Under the pieces are notes generated by a model. It worked only from the letters and a program-made list of their open reading frames with translations. It had not been told where the DNA came from and did no database searches. A program made the position numbers and the translations under genes. From NCBI RefSeq assembly GCF_000758325.1, contig NZ_CP009459.1:868001-932000 (forward strand): 64,000 nucleotides of DNA, read 5' to 3'. Source of the stretch: Cedecea neteri (GTDB taxonomy: Bacteria; Pseudomonadota; Gammaproteobacteria; Enterobacterales; Enterobacteriaceae). Of the stretch, positions 1 to 9,864 are shown in pieces (the first letter of the stretch is position 1; each line of letters opens with the position of its first letter).

Positions 1-359
1 AGGGGATTGAATTGCGGTAAGCATTAACCCCTCACTCTAGCCCTCTCCCCAAAGGGGAAAGGGGATTGAATTGCGGTAAGCATTACCCCTCACTCTAGCC
101 CTCTCCCCAAAGGGGAAAGGGGATTGAATTGCGGTAAGCATTACCCCTCACTCTAGCCCTCTCCCCAAAGGGGAGAGGGGACTTGAATTGCGGTAAGCAT
201 TACCCCTCACTCTAGCCCTCTCCCCAAAGGGGAAAGGGGATTGAATTGCGGTAAGCATTAACCCCTCACCCTAACCCTCTCCCCAAAGGGGAAAGGGGAT
301 TGAATTGCGGTAAGCATTAACCCCTCACTCTAGCCCTCTCCCCAAAGGGGAGAGGGGAC
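1..359. repeat. Tandem array of REP-like units (about six copies)
   Basis: A unit of 58-59 bp is repeated about six times with few changes. Each unit has a constant linker (TTGAATTGCGGTAAGCATTA) followed by a pyrimidine-rich arm, an AAA loop and a purine-rich arm, so each copy can fold into a GC-rich hairpin. The unit starts (TTGAATTG) fall near 7, 66, 124, 183, 241 and 300. The array touches the first base, so it probably extends outside the window. No coding sequence is visible. Copies differ mainly at GGGGAAAGG versus GGGGAGAGG and at CACTCTAG versus CACCCTAA, which suggests recent local amplification. Confidence 0.9.
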
Positions 360-384
360 TTGATAGAGCACAAGCCTTTGATTT

Positions 385-422
385 TCCCCCTCTCCCTTCC
401 AGGGAGAGGGTCGGGGTGAGGG
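385..422. repeat. REP-like hairpin, inverted relative to the array
   Basis: A CCCTCTCCCTTCC arm is followed by AGGGAGAGGGTCGGGGTGAGGG. This is the reverse orientation of the array units at 1-359 and closes the array. It ends right at the stop codon of the DUF559 gene, so it may also serve as that gene's 3' stem-loop. Confidence 0.75.
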
Positions 423-761
423 TCACAGCTCACTCAGATCCTGCAAAATCACCGTCAACACCCCCTCCAGATTCTCCCGCAGCTCGTTATTCCAGAATCG
501 CCTCACCCGCCACCCTTGCTCATTCAGATACTTCGTTCTTCGTTCATCATAGCCCCTTTGCATCTCATGCTGCCCGCCGTCCAGTTCGATCACCAGGCGA
601 GCAGCGCAGCAGGCAAAGTCCACGATATAAAGCCCAATCGGATGCTGCCGCCGAAACTTATACGTGGCAAAACGCCTGCTGCGGAGTTGATACCACAGCA
701 AGTTCTCTTCGGGAGTCATCTGCCGCCTGAGCTGGCGGGCATAACGTCGGATCGGCTGCAT
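423..761 (-). CDS. DUF559 domain protein (endonuclease-like fold)
   Basis: This 112-residue protein looks like the DUF559 / very-short-patch-repair-like nuclease fold family. The N-terminus carries ARQLRRQMTPEENLLW, typical of the family. It is followed by FRRQHPIGLYIVDF and VIELDGGQH, where the D and E-x-D residues match the acidic nuclease core, and by a C-terminal RVRRFWNNE. No biochemical role is established for the small stand-alone members. The gene sits between a REP-like hairpin and rsmJ on the same strand and may be transcribed independently. Confidence 0.85.
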   Translation of the reverse strand: MQPIRRYARQLRRQMTPEENLLWYQLRSRRFATYKFRRQHPIGLYIVDFACCAARLVIELDGGQHEMQRGYDERRTKYLNEQGWRVRRFWNNELRENLEGVLTVILQDLSEL

Positions 762-842
762 GGCCTACAACATGCCAATGCAGCCGTAAAGTGGCGAGGG
801 GAAGCAATCTCTTCTGCGAGGTACTTTCCAGCGTTTTAGTAA

Positions 843-1595
843 TTACTCCGGCGTCCCGGCGTAAATATCAAACCGATGCCCTTTGGTCACCACCGCATTC
901 TGCGTGGCAACGTCGGCAAGCGGCGGTGCGTAGTCCGGGCGCTTCACAACGACCCTTTTCTTCGCCAGCGCTCTGGCCGGGGCCAGCAGCCCGTCCGCGT
1001 CCTCATCCGGCCCCACCAAAGACTGGAAAACACGCATCTCTTTCTTCACCAGCGCGCTTTTCTGCTTGTGGGGGAACATCGGGTCGAGATAAACCACGTC
1101 CGGTCTCGGCGTAATATCGCTGAGCGCCGTCAGGCTTGAGGCATGAATGAGCTGCAATCGCTCCTGCAGCCAGCCGCCGATTTCCGGATCTTCGTAGCCA
1201 CGGCGCAGGCCGTCATCGAGCAGCGCGGCCACGACAGGATTACGCTCCAGCATCCGCACGCGGCAGCCGACGGACGCCAACACAAACGCATCGCGCCCCA
1301 GCCCTGCAGTTGCGTCTACAACATCCGGCAGATAGCTGCCTTTAACGCCCACGGCTTTTGCTACCGCTTCGCCACGTCCGCCGCCAAACTTACGGCGGTG
1401 CGCCATCGCCCCAGAGACAAAATCAACGAAGATGCCGCCGAGCTTTGGCTCGTCGCGTTTGCGCAGCTCCAGCCTTTCAGGCGTCAGCACCAGCGCCATC
1501 AGCGCCTCTTCATCATGCTCGAGCTGCCAGCGCTCGCTCAAAACAGATAAGGCGCCGGAGTCGGCGCCTGCTTCAGTCAGTAAACAGATTTTCAC
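843..1595 (-). CDS. rsmJ: 16S rRNA (guanine(1516)-N(2))-methyltransferase
   Basis: RsmJ methylates N2 of G1516 in 16S rRNA using S-adenosylmethionine. The protein has 250 residues, the length of the E. coli enzyme. The SAM-binding motif [17 protein letters not shown] lies near residues 92-108 and the catalytic-type motif [13 protein letters not shown] near residue 170. It starts 8 bp downstream of the prlC stop codon on the same strand, so the two genes probably form the prlC-rsmJ operon seen in other enterics. Confidence 0.95.
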   Translation of the reverse strand: MKICLLTEAGADSGALSVLSERWQLEHDEEALMALVLTPERLELRKRDEPKLGGIFVDFVSGAMAHRRKFGGGRGEAVAKAVGVKGSYLPDVVDATAGLGRDAFVLASVGCRVRMLERNPVVAALLDDGLRRGYEDPEIGGWLQERLQLIHASSLTALSDITPRPDVVYLDPMFPHKQKSALVKKEMRVFQSLVGPDEDADGLLAPARALAKKRVVVKRPDYAPPLADVATQNAVVTKGHRFDIYAGTPE

Positions 1596-1603
1596 GTGGT
1601 GGC

Positions 1604-3646
1604 TTAACCCTGAATACCGTAGTGATCCAGCATCGCGTCCAGCTGCGGCTCACGCCCGCGGAAGCGTTTGAACAGTTCCATCGGCTCTTCCGAACCGCCA
1701 CGGGTCAGGATGTTGTCGAGGAACGACTGGCCAGTTTCACGGTTGAAAATGCCCTCTTCTTCGAAGCGAGAGAAGGCATCCGCCGCCAGCACGTCGGCCC
1801 ACAGATAGCTGTAGTAGCCCGCCGCGTAGCCGCCGGCAAAGATGTGGCTGAAGGCGTGCGGGAAGCGGCCCCAGCTCGGCCCCGGCACCACGGCAACCTG
1901 TTTCTTAATTTCGGCCAGCGTCTGCAGCACTTTCGCGCCCTGCTCCGGGTTGAATTCCGCATGCAGGAGGAAGTCGAACAGGCCGAACTCCAGCTGGCGC
2001 AGGATAAACAGCGCTGCCTGGTAGTTCTTCGCCGCCAGCATTTTTTCCAGCAGCTCGACAGGCAGAGATTCGCCGGTTTCATAGTGGCCGGAGATAAACG
2101 CCAGCGCTTCCGGCTCCCAGCACCAGTTTTCCATAAACTGGCTCGGCAGCTCGACCGCATCCCACGGCACGCCGTTAATGCCGGACACGCCTGCGGTTTC
2201 GATTTTGGTCAGCATGTGATGCAGGCCGTGGCCAAACTCATGGAACAGGGTGATCACTTCATCGTGGGTAAACAGCGCAGGTTTGCCGTTCACCGGGCGG
2301 TTGAAGTTACAGGTCAGGTAGGCCACCGGTTTTTGCAGCGAGCCATCGGCGCGGCGCATTTTGCCCACGCAGTCATCCATCCACGCCCCGCCGCGTTTGT
2401 GCTCACGGGCGTAAAGGTCGAGATAGAAGCTGCCGCGCAGCTCGCCCTGGTCGTCATACAGCTCGAAGAAGCGTACATCCGGGTGCCAGACGTCGATATC
2501 TTTCCGCTCTTTAGCGGTGATGCCATAAATGCGCTTCACGACTTCGAACAGGCCATTTACCGCGCGCTCTTCAGGGAAGTACGGGCGCAGCTGTTCGTCG
2601 CTGATGCTGTAGAGATGCTGTTTCTGTTTTTCGCTGTACCAGGTAATGTCCCACGGCTCCAGCTCTTCCACACCGTAATGCTCTTTCGCATAGGCGCGCA
2701 GCTGAGCCAGCTCGGCTTCGCCCTGCGGACGGGCGCGTTTGGCCAGGTCAGACAAGAACTCCAGCACCTGCTGCGGATTTTCTGCCATTTTGGTGGCGAG
2801 GGATTTTTCCGCGTAGTTGCCAAAGCCCAACAGCTGTGCCAGCTCGTGGCGCAGCGCCAGAATTTCTTCCATCACCGGGGTGTTATCCCACTTCCCGGCA
2901 TTTGGCCCCTGGTCAGAAGCACGCGTGGAATAGGCGCGGTACATTTCTTCGCGCAATTCGCGGTTGTCGCAGTAGGTCAGCACCGGCAGGTAGCTTGGGA
3001 TATCCAGCGTCAGCAGCCAGCCATCCTGCTCTTTGGCTTCCGCCTGAGCGCGCGCTGCGGCTAAGGCGCTTTCCGGCATGCCGGCAAGCTCGGCTTCGTC
3101 GGTAATCAGTTTGCTCCAGCCCATGGTGGCATCAAGCACGTTGTTGCTGTAGGTAGACCCCAGCTCGGACAGGCGAGCGGAGATCTCCCCATAGCGCTGC
3201 TGTTTGTCTTTTGGCAGACCAATCCCGGACAGTTCGAAGTCGCGCAGGGCGTTATCCACCGCTTTCTTCTCGGCGACGCTCAGGCTGGCGTAATTCGCCC
3301 CGTCGCGCAGGTCGCGATAGGCGTTATACAGGCCTTCGTGCTGGCCAACCCAGGTGCTGTATTCGGACAGCAGCGGCAGCGTTTGCTCATAGGCTTCGCG
3401 CAGCTCCGGGCTGTTCTGTACCGAGTTCAAATGGCTGACCGGGGAGAACAGGCGGCCCAGGCGATCGTCCACTTCTGCCAGCGGCTGAACCATGTTCTGC
3501 CAGCTATAAGGCGCGCCCTGCGCAACCACGCTTTCCACCGCCGCACGGCAGTCGTCCAGCGCTTTCGTCACAGCCGGAACAACATGCTCTGGTTTGATGG
3601 CGGAAAACGGCGGCAGCTCAAAAGAGGTCAGTAAAGGATTGGTCAT
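1604..3646 (-). CDS. prlC: Oligopeptidase A (M3 zinc metallopeptidase)
   Basis: PrlC/OpdA is a cytosolic zinc peptidase that degrades oligopeptides, including cleaved signal peptides. The start at 3646 gives 680 residues beginning [14 protein letters not shown], matching the family N-terminus; an upstream in-frame start at 3685 would add 13 non-homologous residues. The zinc motif HEFGHGLHH (HExxH) is near residue 470, with the downstream Glu-containing segment [10 protein letters not shown]. The rsmJ gene follows at once. The gene is intact and of standard length. Confidence 0.96.
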   Translation of the reverse strand: MTNPLLTSFELPPFSAIKPEHVVPAVTKALDDCRAAVESVVAQGAPYSWQNMVQPLAEVDDRLGRLFSPVSHLNSVQNSPELREAYEQTLPLLSEYSTWVGQHEGLYNAYRDLRDGANYASLSVAEKKAVDNALRDFELSGIGLPKDKQQRYGEISARLSELGSTYSNNVLDATMGWSKLITDEAELAGMPESALAAARAQAEAKEQDGWLLTLDIPSYLPVLTYCDNRELREEMYRAYSTRASDQGPNAGKWDNTPVMEEILALRHELAQLLGFGNYAEKSLATKMAENPQQVLEFLSDLAKRARPQGEAELAQLRAYAKEHYGVEELEPWDITWYSEKQKQHLYSISDEQLRPYFPEERAVNGLFEVVKRIYGITAKERKDIDVWHPDVRFFELYDDQGELRGSFYLDLYAREHKRGGAWMDDCVGKMRRADGSLQKPVAYLTCNFNRPVNGKPALFTHDEVITLFHEFGHGLHHMLTKIETAGVSGINGVPWDAVELPSQFMENWCWEPEALAFISGHYETGESLPVELLEKMLAAKNYQAALFILRQLEFGLFDFLLHAEFNPEQGAKVLQTLAEIKKQVAVVPGPSWGRFPHAFSHIFAGGYAAGYYSYLWADVLAADAFSRFEEEGIFNRETGQSFLDNILTRGGSEEPMELFKRFRGREPQLDAMLDHYGIQG

Positions 3647-3769
3647 AAGCGCGTTCCTGATTAAAAGGGAGAGAGAAGCGCTCAAGCGGCGCTTTGTGCA
3701 TGGAGTCTAGCATGGGGTTAAGTGTAGCGAATTTCAATCCCGGGCGTTGCGCTGAGCTAGCCGGGAAAT

Positions 3770-3789
3770 GGGGCAGCAGGCGCTGCCCC
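3770..3789 (-). terminator. Hairpin after the acid phosphatase gene
   Basis: GGGGCAGC at 3770-3777 pairs with GCTGCCCC at 3782-3789 around a 4-nt loop. It lies just downstream of the phosphatase stop codon on the minus strand. There is no clear U-run, so it may be a stabilising stem rather than an intrinsic terminator. Confidence 0.5.
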
Positions 3790-3799
3790 GGGCGGTCAA

Positions 3800-5071
3800 T
3801 CAGTGGGATTTAGTGGCCATTGCGTAGGCCGCTGGCAGGTTCAGGCGCTGCCAGAACTGCTGGTCTGCCGTCGTGCCGGAAAGCGGGTAGCCCGCTGGCA
3901 GCGCGGTTTTCACCATCAGGTCGCGGCGCTGGGCAGCGGAAAGCTTAGGCAGCGCGGCTTCCAGCAGGACTTCTGCCCCTTGCGGCACTTGCAGGGCTTG
4001 CTTCTCGCCCTTCTGCTGCGGCAGGTCGTAAGTCATGGTGAAGCGGTAAAGTTCTTTCATCGCCGGGGCGCGGTAAGGATCGTCTTTCGCGGAAGATTTC
4101 GCACATTCAGCCAAAGAGGTGCCGCACTCTTTTTCCAGCGCGGCACGCAGCTGATCGCGGGCTTCGTTAAACAACGCGCGGTATTTCGGGTCGTTCAGGT
4201 AGTTGGCGACGTTGCGCTGCGCCACCATGCGGGAGCCCATCACGTCCAGCGGGTAATGCACGCCCAGCACAATGCGCGAGTAACCATAGCGCGCGCCGCG
4301 CTCAACCAGGGGTTCAAAGCGCTCCGGCACCATTTCGGCCATCAGCAGCGCGTCGGTGTAGCCGGTGTTGGTGTGGCCACTTGGGAAGGAGCCGCCGTCT
4401 GCGGTGTACAGTTTGTTGTCTTTAATCACCACATCGTCCGGCACGAGGTGAATGGTGTTGCCCTGGATCAGGAACGGACGCGGGTTATTGAAGTGCTTCT
4501 TCGCCGCGCTGGTGCTGACTTCGGAGGCTTTAATCAGCGCCGCGGCTTTGCTCAGCTCGCCTTTATCGTAGGCGGCGAGGAAGGCTTTCCCCAGGCGCGG
4601 CCCCATGGCGTCGCTCAGGAAGTAAAGGTGGTTGATGCCCTCGGCATCCGCCAGCGCCTGATGACGCGAAGTCTGCACGGCGTTCAGGTTGATGTTGGTG
4701 ACGGTTTCAAGGTTCTGCTTAATCACCGAGTCCGGCAGCTTGCTGAAGGCAGACAGCAGCTCAATACCCGCCTTCTGGTTAGTTTTGGTCTGGAAGTCAT
4801 AGCCGCTCGCCTTCAGCCAGGCGGTATCCGCCAGCTTTTTGCTTTGCTTCGCTTTATCCAGCTGGTCGCGGGTCAGTTTATCCGCATCGCCTTTCAGGGC
4901 AGCGCGCAGCGCCGCCAGGGACTGCGTTTCAAGCTCATCAAACGCCTGGCTGCTGTTGGCCGGGGTCACGCTATTGGCTATCGCCGCGGCCTGAGGAAGA
5001 GACACATCCTTCGCCAACGCGGGCAGAGAGACGGCTAACGCGGCGGCCAGCATAGAAATACGAAGTTTCAT
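3800..5071 (-). CDS. Secreted class A (PhoN-type, PAP2) acid phosphatase
   Basis: This 423-residue protein has a signal peptide (MKLRISMLAAALAVSLPALA) and the three PAP2 phosphatase signatures. They are KKHFNNPRP (KX6RP), SFPSGHT (PSGH) and SRIVLGVHYPLD (SRX5HX3D). It should be a periplasmic non-specific acid phosphatase. At 423 residues it is longer than the roughly 250-residue PhoN/PhoC enzymes, with extra sequence on both sides of the catalytic core. It lies between prlC and rlmJ and is divergent from rlmJ. The exact substrate cannot be read from the sequence. Confidence 0.85.
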   Translation of the reverse strand: MKLRISMLAAALAVSLPALAKDVSLPQAAAIANSVTPANSSQAFDELETQSLAALRAALKGDADKLTRDQLDKAKQSKKLADTAWLKASGYDFQTKTNQKAGIELLSAFSKLPDSVIKQNLETVTNINLNAVQTSRHQALADAEGINHLYFLSDAMGPRLGKAFLAAYDKGELSKAAALIKASEVSTSAAKKHFNNPRPFLIQGNTIHLVPDDVVIKDNKLYTADGGSFPSGHTNTGYTDALLMAEMVPERFEPLVERGARYGYSRIVLGVHYPLDVMGSRMVAQRNVANYLNDPKYRALFNEARDQLRAALEKECGTSLAECAKSSAKDDPYRAPAMKELYRFTMTYDLPQQKGEKQALQVPQGAEVLLEAALPKLSAAQRRDLMVKTALPAGYPLSGTTADQQFWQRLNLPAAYAMATKSH

Positions 5072-5266
5072 TATTTTTCCTTTTATTCAAACGATTACCT
5101 TGCCTGGCAGCGACGCTAACCTGGTAATTTGACGTTTTTATGACACCGTTATGTTTTGAAACGCTTTCTCCCCGACTGAAACAGCCCCGCGCCCGGGCGG
5201 TAATCCGCCGCAATCTGCGGTAAACTGTGGGAAATTTGTTTTCTTATTCGTGGAACACCATCCCTC

Positions 5267-6109
5267 ATGCTCAGCTATCGCCACAGCTTTCACGCCGGTA
5301 ACCATGCCGACGTACTAAAACACACCGTTCAAAGCCTGATTATTGAATCGCTTAAAGAGAAGGAGAAACCGTTTCTCTATCTCGACACTCACGCAGGCGC
5401 CGGTCGTTACCAGCTGAGCAGCGAGCATGCGGAGCGCACCGGCGAGTATCTGGAAGGTATCGCGCGCATCTGGCAGCAGGACGATTTGCCTGCCGAGCTG
5501 GAAGCCTACATTGGCGCGGTGCAGCATCTGAACCGCAGCGGCAACCTGCGTTATTACCCGGGATCCCCGCTGATCGCCCGCCACCTGCTGCGCGAGCAGG
5601 ACAGCCTGCAGCTGACCGAGCTGCACCCGTCCGACTTCCCGCTGCTGCGCTCGGAGTTCCAGAAAGACAACCGCGCCCGCGTGGAGCGCGCCGACGGCTA
5701 CCAGCAGCTGAAAGCGAAGCTCCCGCCGGTTTCCCGCCGCGGGCTGATCCTCATCGACCCACCGTATGAGATCAAAACCGACTACCAGCACGTGGTGAAA
5801 GGGATTGCCGAAGGCTATAAGCGTTTTGCGACAGGCACCTACGCGCTGTGGTACCCAGTGGTGCTGCGTCAGCAAATCAAACGCATGATCCGCGACCTGG
5901 AAGAGACCGGCATCCGCCGCATCCTGCAGATCGAGCTGGCGGTTCGCCCGGACAGCGATCAGCGCGGCATGACGGCTTCCGGCATGATTGTGATTAACCC
6001 GCCGTGGAAGCTGGAACAGCAGATGGCGAACGTCCTGCCGTGGCTGCACAAAAAGCTGGTGCCAACGGGGACCGGCTCCACCACGCTGAGCTGGGTTGTG
6101 CCTGAATAA
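5267..6109 (+). CDS. rlmJ: 23S rRNA (adenine(2030)-N(6))-methyltransferase
   Basis: RlmJ methylates N6 of A2030 in 23S rRNA. The product has 280 residues, as in E. coli. The N-terminus MLSYRHSFHAGNHADVLKH is characteristic, followed by the SAM region FLYLDTHAGAGRY and the N6-adenine catalytic motif IDPPYE (DPPY type) near residue 165. It is transcribed divergently from the acid phosphatase and directly upstream of gor, the conserved enteric order. Confidence 0.96.
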   Translation: MLSYRHSFHAGNHADVLKHTVQSLIIESLKEKEKPFLYLDTHAGAGRYQLSSEHAERTGEYLEGIARIWQQDDLPAELEAYIGAVQHLNRSGNLRYYPGSPLIARHLLREQDSLQLTELHPSDFPLLRSEFQKDNRARVERADGYQQLKAKLPPVSRRGLILIDPPYEIKTDYQHVVKGIAEGYKRFATGTYALWYPVVLRQQIKRMIRDLEETGIRRILQIELAVRPDSDQRGMTASGMIVINPPWKLEQQMANVLPWLHKKLVPTGTGSTTLSWVVPE

Positions 6110-6195
6110 CGGCCATCCCTTTTACAACAATCGGTAGAACCTTTATCCCGGCGCGCTACAATCGCGCCTAATTTTCGACTCAAAAGGGAAACATC

Positions 6196-7548
6196 ATGAC
6201 CAAACATTATGACTACCTCGCCATTGGCGGCGGCAGCGGCGGTATCGCCTCGATTAACCGTGCGGCAATGTATGGGCAGAAATGCGCACTGATTGAGGCG
6301 AAGGATCTGGGCGGCACCTGCGTGAACGTCGGCTGTGTACCTAAAAAAGTGATGTGGCACGCGGCGCAGATCGCCGAGGCGATCCACAACTACGGCCCGG
6401 ACTACGGCTTTGACACCACGCTGAATCACTTCGACTGGGACAAGCTGATCGCCAGCCGCACCGCCTATATCGACCGCATTCATACCTCTTACGACAACGT
6501 ATTAGGCAAGAATAACGTGGACGTGATTCGCGGCTTCGCGAAGTTTGTAGATGCCCACACCGTGGAAGTGAACGGCGAAACCATCACCGCAGACCATATT
6601 CTGATCGCCACCGGCGGCCGTCCAAGCCACCCGAACATCCCTGGCGCTGAATACGGCATTGACTCCGACGGCTTCTTCGAGCTGCCGGGCCTGCCAAAAC
6701 GCGTGGCTGTGGTTGGCGCAGGCTACATTGCGGTGGAAATCGCGGGCGTGATTAACGCGCTGGGTTCAGAAACGCACCTGTTCGTGCGCAAACATGCGCC
6801 GCTGCGCACCTTCGACCCGCTGATCGTTGAAACGCTGCTGGAAGTCATCGAAGCAGAAGGCCCAACCCTGCACACCAACGCGATTCCGAAAGCGGTAGTG
6901 AAAAATGCAGACGGCAGCCTGACGCTGGAGCTGGAAGATGGCCGCGCGGAAACCGTCGACACCCTGATTTGGGCGATTGGCCGCGAACCGGCTAACGACA
7001 ACTTCAACCTGCAGGTGACCGGCGTTGAGCTGGACGCCAAAGGCTACATCAAGGTTGATAAGTTCCAGAACACTAGCGTGCCGGGGATTTATGCGGTGGG
7101 CGATAACACCGGTGCAGTTGAGCTGACCCCTGTGGCAGTTGCCGCCGGTCGTCGCCTGTCCGAGCGTCTGTTTAACAACAAGCCGGACGAGCATCTGGAC
7201 TACAGCAACGTGCCGACCGTGGTGTTCAGCCACCCGCCAATCGGTACAGTTGGCCTGACCGAGCCGCAGGCGCGCGAGCAGTACGGCGACGATAACGTGA
7301 AGGTCTACAAATCCTCCTTCACCGCCATGTACACCGCCGTGACCTCTCACCGCCAGCCGTGCCGCATGAAGCTGGTCTGCGCGGGCCCGGACGAGAAAAT
7401 CGTCGGGATCCACGGCATCGGCTTCGGCATGGATGAAATCCTGCAGGGCTTCGCCGTGGCGCTGAAAATGGGCGCAACCAAAAAAGACTTCGACAACACC
7501 GTGGCGATCCACCCGACCGCAGCGGAAGAGTTTGTTACTATGCGTTAA
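6196..7548 (+). CDS. gor: Glutathione-disulfide reductase
   Basis: Gor reduces oxidised glutathione with NADPH in the cytosol. The 450-residue length matches E. coli. The FAD-binding motif is [16 protein letters not shown] near the N-terminus, and the redox-active pair is in [13 protein letters not shown] (residues about 40-52). The NADPH-binding fold starts at [13 protein letters not shown], and the C-terminal active-site segment is [10 protein letters not shown], whose His lies across the dimer interface. The start at 6196 follows an AAAGGGAAAC purine-rich ribosome site. A strong terminator follows. Confidence 0.97.
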   Translation: MTKHYDYLAIGGGSGGIASINRAAMYGQKCALIEAKDLGGTCVNVGCVPKKVMWHAAQIAEAIHNYGPDYGFDTTLNHFDWDKLIASRTAYIDRIHTSYDNVLGKNNVDVIRGFAKFVDAHTVEVNGETITADHILIATGGRPSHPNIPGAEYGIDSDGFFELPGLPKRVAVVGAGYIAVEIAGVINALGSETHLFVRKHAPLRTFDPLIVETLLEVIEAEGPTLHTNAIPKAVVKNADGSLTLELEDGRAETVDTLIWAIGREPANDNFNLQVTGVELDAKGYIKVDKFQNTSVPGIYAVGDNTGAVELTPVAVAAGRRLSERLFNNKPDEHLDYSNVPTVVFSHPPIGTVGLTEPQAREQYGDDNVKVYKSSFTAMYTAVTSHRQPCRMKLVCAGPDEKIVGIHGIGFGMDEILQGFAVALKMGATKKDFDNTVAIHPTAAEEFVTMR

Positions 7549-7569
7549 TCCCTCTCGGGATAGACCAAA

Positions 7570-7596
7570 AAGGCCAGGGTAACTCTGGCCTTTTTT
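7570..7596 (+). terminator. Intrinsic terminator of gor
   Basis: AAGGCCAG (7570-7577) and CTGGCCTT (7585-7592) form an 8-bp stem with a 7-nt loop, followed by a T6 run at 7591-7596. On the opposite strand the A-rich upstream flank lets it also end the convergent Kdo hydroxylase transcript. Confidence 0.92.
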
Positions 7597-7613
7597 ATTG
7601 GTTGCTCAGCGTT

Positions 7614-8507
7614 TTATATCAGCGGCTTACGCAACAACCTTTCCAGCACCTTCAGCGGGGAATGCTGCGGGTTTTGCATGGCTGCCACCGGCAACAGGAA
7701 CGTCTGCTCCAGCATAAACTGCCCGCCCATCGCGGCATGCGGCGTCTGGTCAGAGAAACAAATCCAGCTGCTGCCCGGTGGGAAGTCGATAGCCACCTGC
7801 GGCCCCTGCTCCTGATAATACGCATCGGCTTTCATGGCGTCGTGCATCTGCAGCATCAGGTGGTCGTAGTGGCTGCGGCGGCTTTTGGTAATGCCGACAG
7901 CGTTCTGTAGCCAGCTGCTTACCGGGGAATAGTTTTTCAGTCGCGGGAGGAAACGCTCGGCCAGCGTCGGGAAGGCTTCGCCCACGCGCCAGCTACGGCT
8001 TTCACCGGTCGGATTAATGTTGGTGAAAATACGCAAAATACGCTCGCCGTAGTTAGGCCGGGACGGGAACGCGTCCACGTGCAGGCGGCTGTCGTCCTTA
8101 CGCCACGAGGTGTTCTGCGTCCACTGCTTAACGGGGTGCAGGCGCAGGCTGTTGGTCGGCGAATGCAGCACCTGCTGGTATTCAGGCAGAAGAATAGCAA
8201 TCAGCTGCAGGCAGGATTCGTAATGGCGTTTTAGCAGGGCGCGAACTTCTGGCTCCTGCTCAGCTACGGCCACGCCGGTCAGCTTATCCTTCAGAGGCTG
8301 GTAGCTGATGTTTTTACGTTTTGGATCCACAACTGCCGGGTTAAGCAGCTCGGTTTCCTGTTCAGTCAGCGCAAAGGCCAGCTGCGGCAGAAAGACAACT
8401 TTGCCCTGTTCCAGCTCGCTCACAACGGATTCAGCCGCCGTATTGCCCCATTGAGAAAGCGGATGCGTCAGGGCCGCGGTATCAAGAGTGATGTTTAAAT
8501 CTGACAT
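7614..8507 (-). CDS. kdoO: Kdo hydroxylase family protein (Fe(II)/2-oxoglutarate dioxygenase)
   Basis: The 297-residue product resembles the KdoO family, which hydroxylates the outer Kdo sugar of lipopolysaccharide to Ko (described in Burkholderia and Yersinia). The metal-binding HxD is in LHVDAFPSRP near residue 154, and a distal His follows in FSDQTPHAAMGG near residue 255, as expected for this dioxygenase fold. The start at 8507 (MSDLNITL) has AAGGA about 9 bp upstream; an earlier in-frame start at 8618 lacks one. E. coli K-12 has no equivalent. The product would change the LPS inner core. Confidence 0.75.
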   Translation of the reverse strand: MSDLNITLDTAALTHPLSQWGNTAAESVVSELEQGKVVFLPQLAFALTEQETELLNPAVVDPKRKNISYQPLKDKLTGVAVAEQEPEVRALLKRHYESCLQLIAILLPEYQQVLHSPTNSLRLHPVKQWTQNTSWRKDDSRLHVDAFPSRPNYGERILRIFTNINPTGESRSWRVGEAFPTLAERFLPRLKNYSPVSSWLQNAVGITKSRRSHYDHLMLQMHDAMKADAYYQEQGPQVAIDFPPGSSWICFSDQTPHAAMGGQFMLEQTFLLPVAAMQNPQHSPLKVLERLLRKPLI

Positions 8508-8810
8508 ATTGATGTCCTTGCCACTGCTCCGGACAATGTCTTTAACAGATGAATTTCCGGAACATTTTATTTTTTGAAAGACGAATTGAAGCATGCCGCC
8601 GGAAGACAGCGAATGCATACTTGAAAGGGGTTGAAGCGAGTATAGTAAGAATGTGAATTAAAAGTTAAACAAAAGATAAACATCACCTTAGGCACTAAAT
8701 TAAAACGCACAAAATCATAAAATAACGTTCAGTGAATATTGCATTGGCTCACTGCTATTATCGGCTATTAGACTTTGCTAAATAAAATGGCCCGCTAAGC
8801 AGGCCATTGT
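8508..8810. other. Gene-free interval upstream of kdoO
   Basis: About 300 bp, AT-rich in its centre (roughly 8640-8760). It should hold the kdoO promoter, reading to the left. The only structure I can support is the terminator hairpin at 8786-8808. I see no small gene with a ribosome site here. Confidence 0.6.
8786..8808 (-). terminator. Intrinsic terminator of the GNAT gene
   Basis: Read on the minus strand, AATGGCC and GGCCATT with an inner GC/TTA/GC extension form a long stem, followed by TTATTT. It lies 2 bp past the stop codon of the acetyltransferase gene. Confidence 0.8.
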
Positions 8811-9347
8811 TTATTTCCATTCGCTGCGCAATAGCGCATAGGCATATTCATCCCCCCACTCACCTTTAAAGAAAATATTCTTGTGAAAGTGTGCTTCGCG
8901 ACGAAAACCCAGTTTTTCCAGCAGGCCAGCAGCGGCTTCATTCCTGGCATCAACCGTCGCCACCAGGCGATGCTTGTTGAAGGTGGTGAACAACAGCTCA
9001 ATCGCCCCGCGAAGAGCTTCAAAAGCAAAGCCCTGGCGCTGATGGCGCTCGTCAAAGGTCATGCCCAGCTCTGCCTGCTGGCCTTCATCGAAGAAGTGAA
9101 CGGCAACGTCGCCCAATAAACGCTGGTCTTCGCTGCGCACCACCGCAATCTGAAACCAGCTTTCATCGGTATTAAAGTCCAGCGGTGCCTGCTGGGTATA
9201 AAACGCCTCCGCATCGGCTTCGCTATAGCCGTCCCAGCTCTGGTAGCGTGCAACTTCCGGCTGGTTGCGGTATTCAATAAAAACGGGTAAATCGGCACGA
9301 GTAAACTTGCGCAGCGTCAGGCGCGGGGTGGTCAGTAACGGCTCCAT
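8811..9347 (-). CDS. GNAT family N-acetyltransferase (RimJ/RimL-like)
   Basis: The 178-residue protein has the RimJ/RimL-type layout. It starts with LTTPRLTLRKFTRADLPVF, the acetyl-CoA loop region is FDERHQRQGFAFEAL (Q/RxxGxA-like) near residue 105, and the C-terminal signature is NEAAAGLLEKLGFRREAHF. Members acetylate protein N-termini, antibiotics or small amines; the substrate cannot be inferred here. It appears monocistronic with its own terminator. Confidence 0.88.
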   Translation of the reverse strand: MEPLLTTPRLTLRKFTRADLPVFIEYRNQPEVARYQSWDGYSEADAEAFYTQQAPLDFNTDESWFQIAVVRSEDQRLLGDVAVHFFDEGQQAELGMTFDERHQRQGFAFEALRGAIELLFTTFNKHRLVATVDARNEAAAGLLEKLGFRREAHFHKNIFFKGEWGDEYAYALLRSEWK

Positions 9348-9864
9348 AATGGTTCCTGGTCAAAGTGTCTGGGTGTAGTGTCGGCATGCAGAGTAGCAGC
9401 TTTACATTTTTTCGATATTACGCCGAGTGCTCAGCTACTCGATGGCACGCATCATGTAAAAAAAAGAATGAAATGAATATGCTACGGGCAGCAGAGCTTC
9501 AGTCGCCAAATAATTATTAGTTCGCTTACATATTTAAATTATCGAAATACGACTTAAGCTAAATTTTCTTAATAAATACATATGAATAGTTATGATATAT
9601 CCTTGTAACAAAAAGCTACAATTTTAAACTTCTTTAAAATCAATCGATTCACCGCTCAAATATTCGCCAGTAGAAAATAATCTTTCCCCTGTCAAGTCAC
9701 AGTCCATAAAATAGCTCCCGTTTTGCCTGGCAAGACAAACTAATAATAATTTTCAACAACATAATTTATCGCGCAACAATAACCCTTTACGGCCCTTAAC
9801 CTGTCCGTACAGGTTTATTTTTTGCAACACCAAACCAATGTTATAGAAAACAGAACGATACATC
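9348..9864. other. AT-rich interval upstream of the omptin gene
   Basis: About 500 bp, clearly richer in A and T than the flanks, with no gene I can support. It includes a CCTGT/ACAGG inverted repeat (9800-9804, 9809-9813) and a possible -10 hexamer TTATAG at 9841-9846 ahead of the omptin start. AT-rich leaders are common for horizontally acquired, H-NS-silenced surface protein genes; that reading is inference. Confidence 0.6.

Noticed and set aside
1-359. Possible CRISPR array
   Set aside because: The units are contiguous with a constant linker; there are no unique spacers and no cas genes. They are REP-like hairpins.
1358-3064. 568-residue open frame on the plus strand
   Set aside because: It is antisense to rsmJ and prlC, rich in Arg, Gln and His as expected for a shadow frame of GC-rich genes, and shows no family motif.
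9800-9816. PhoP box ahead of the omptin gene
   Set aside because: One GGTTTA half-site is present, but the second half 11 bp away on either side does not match.
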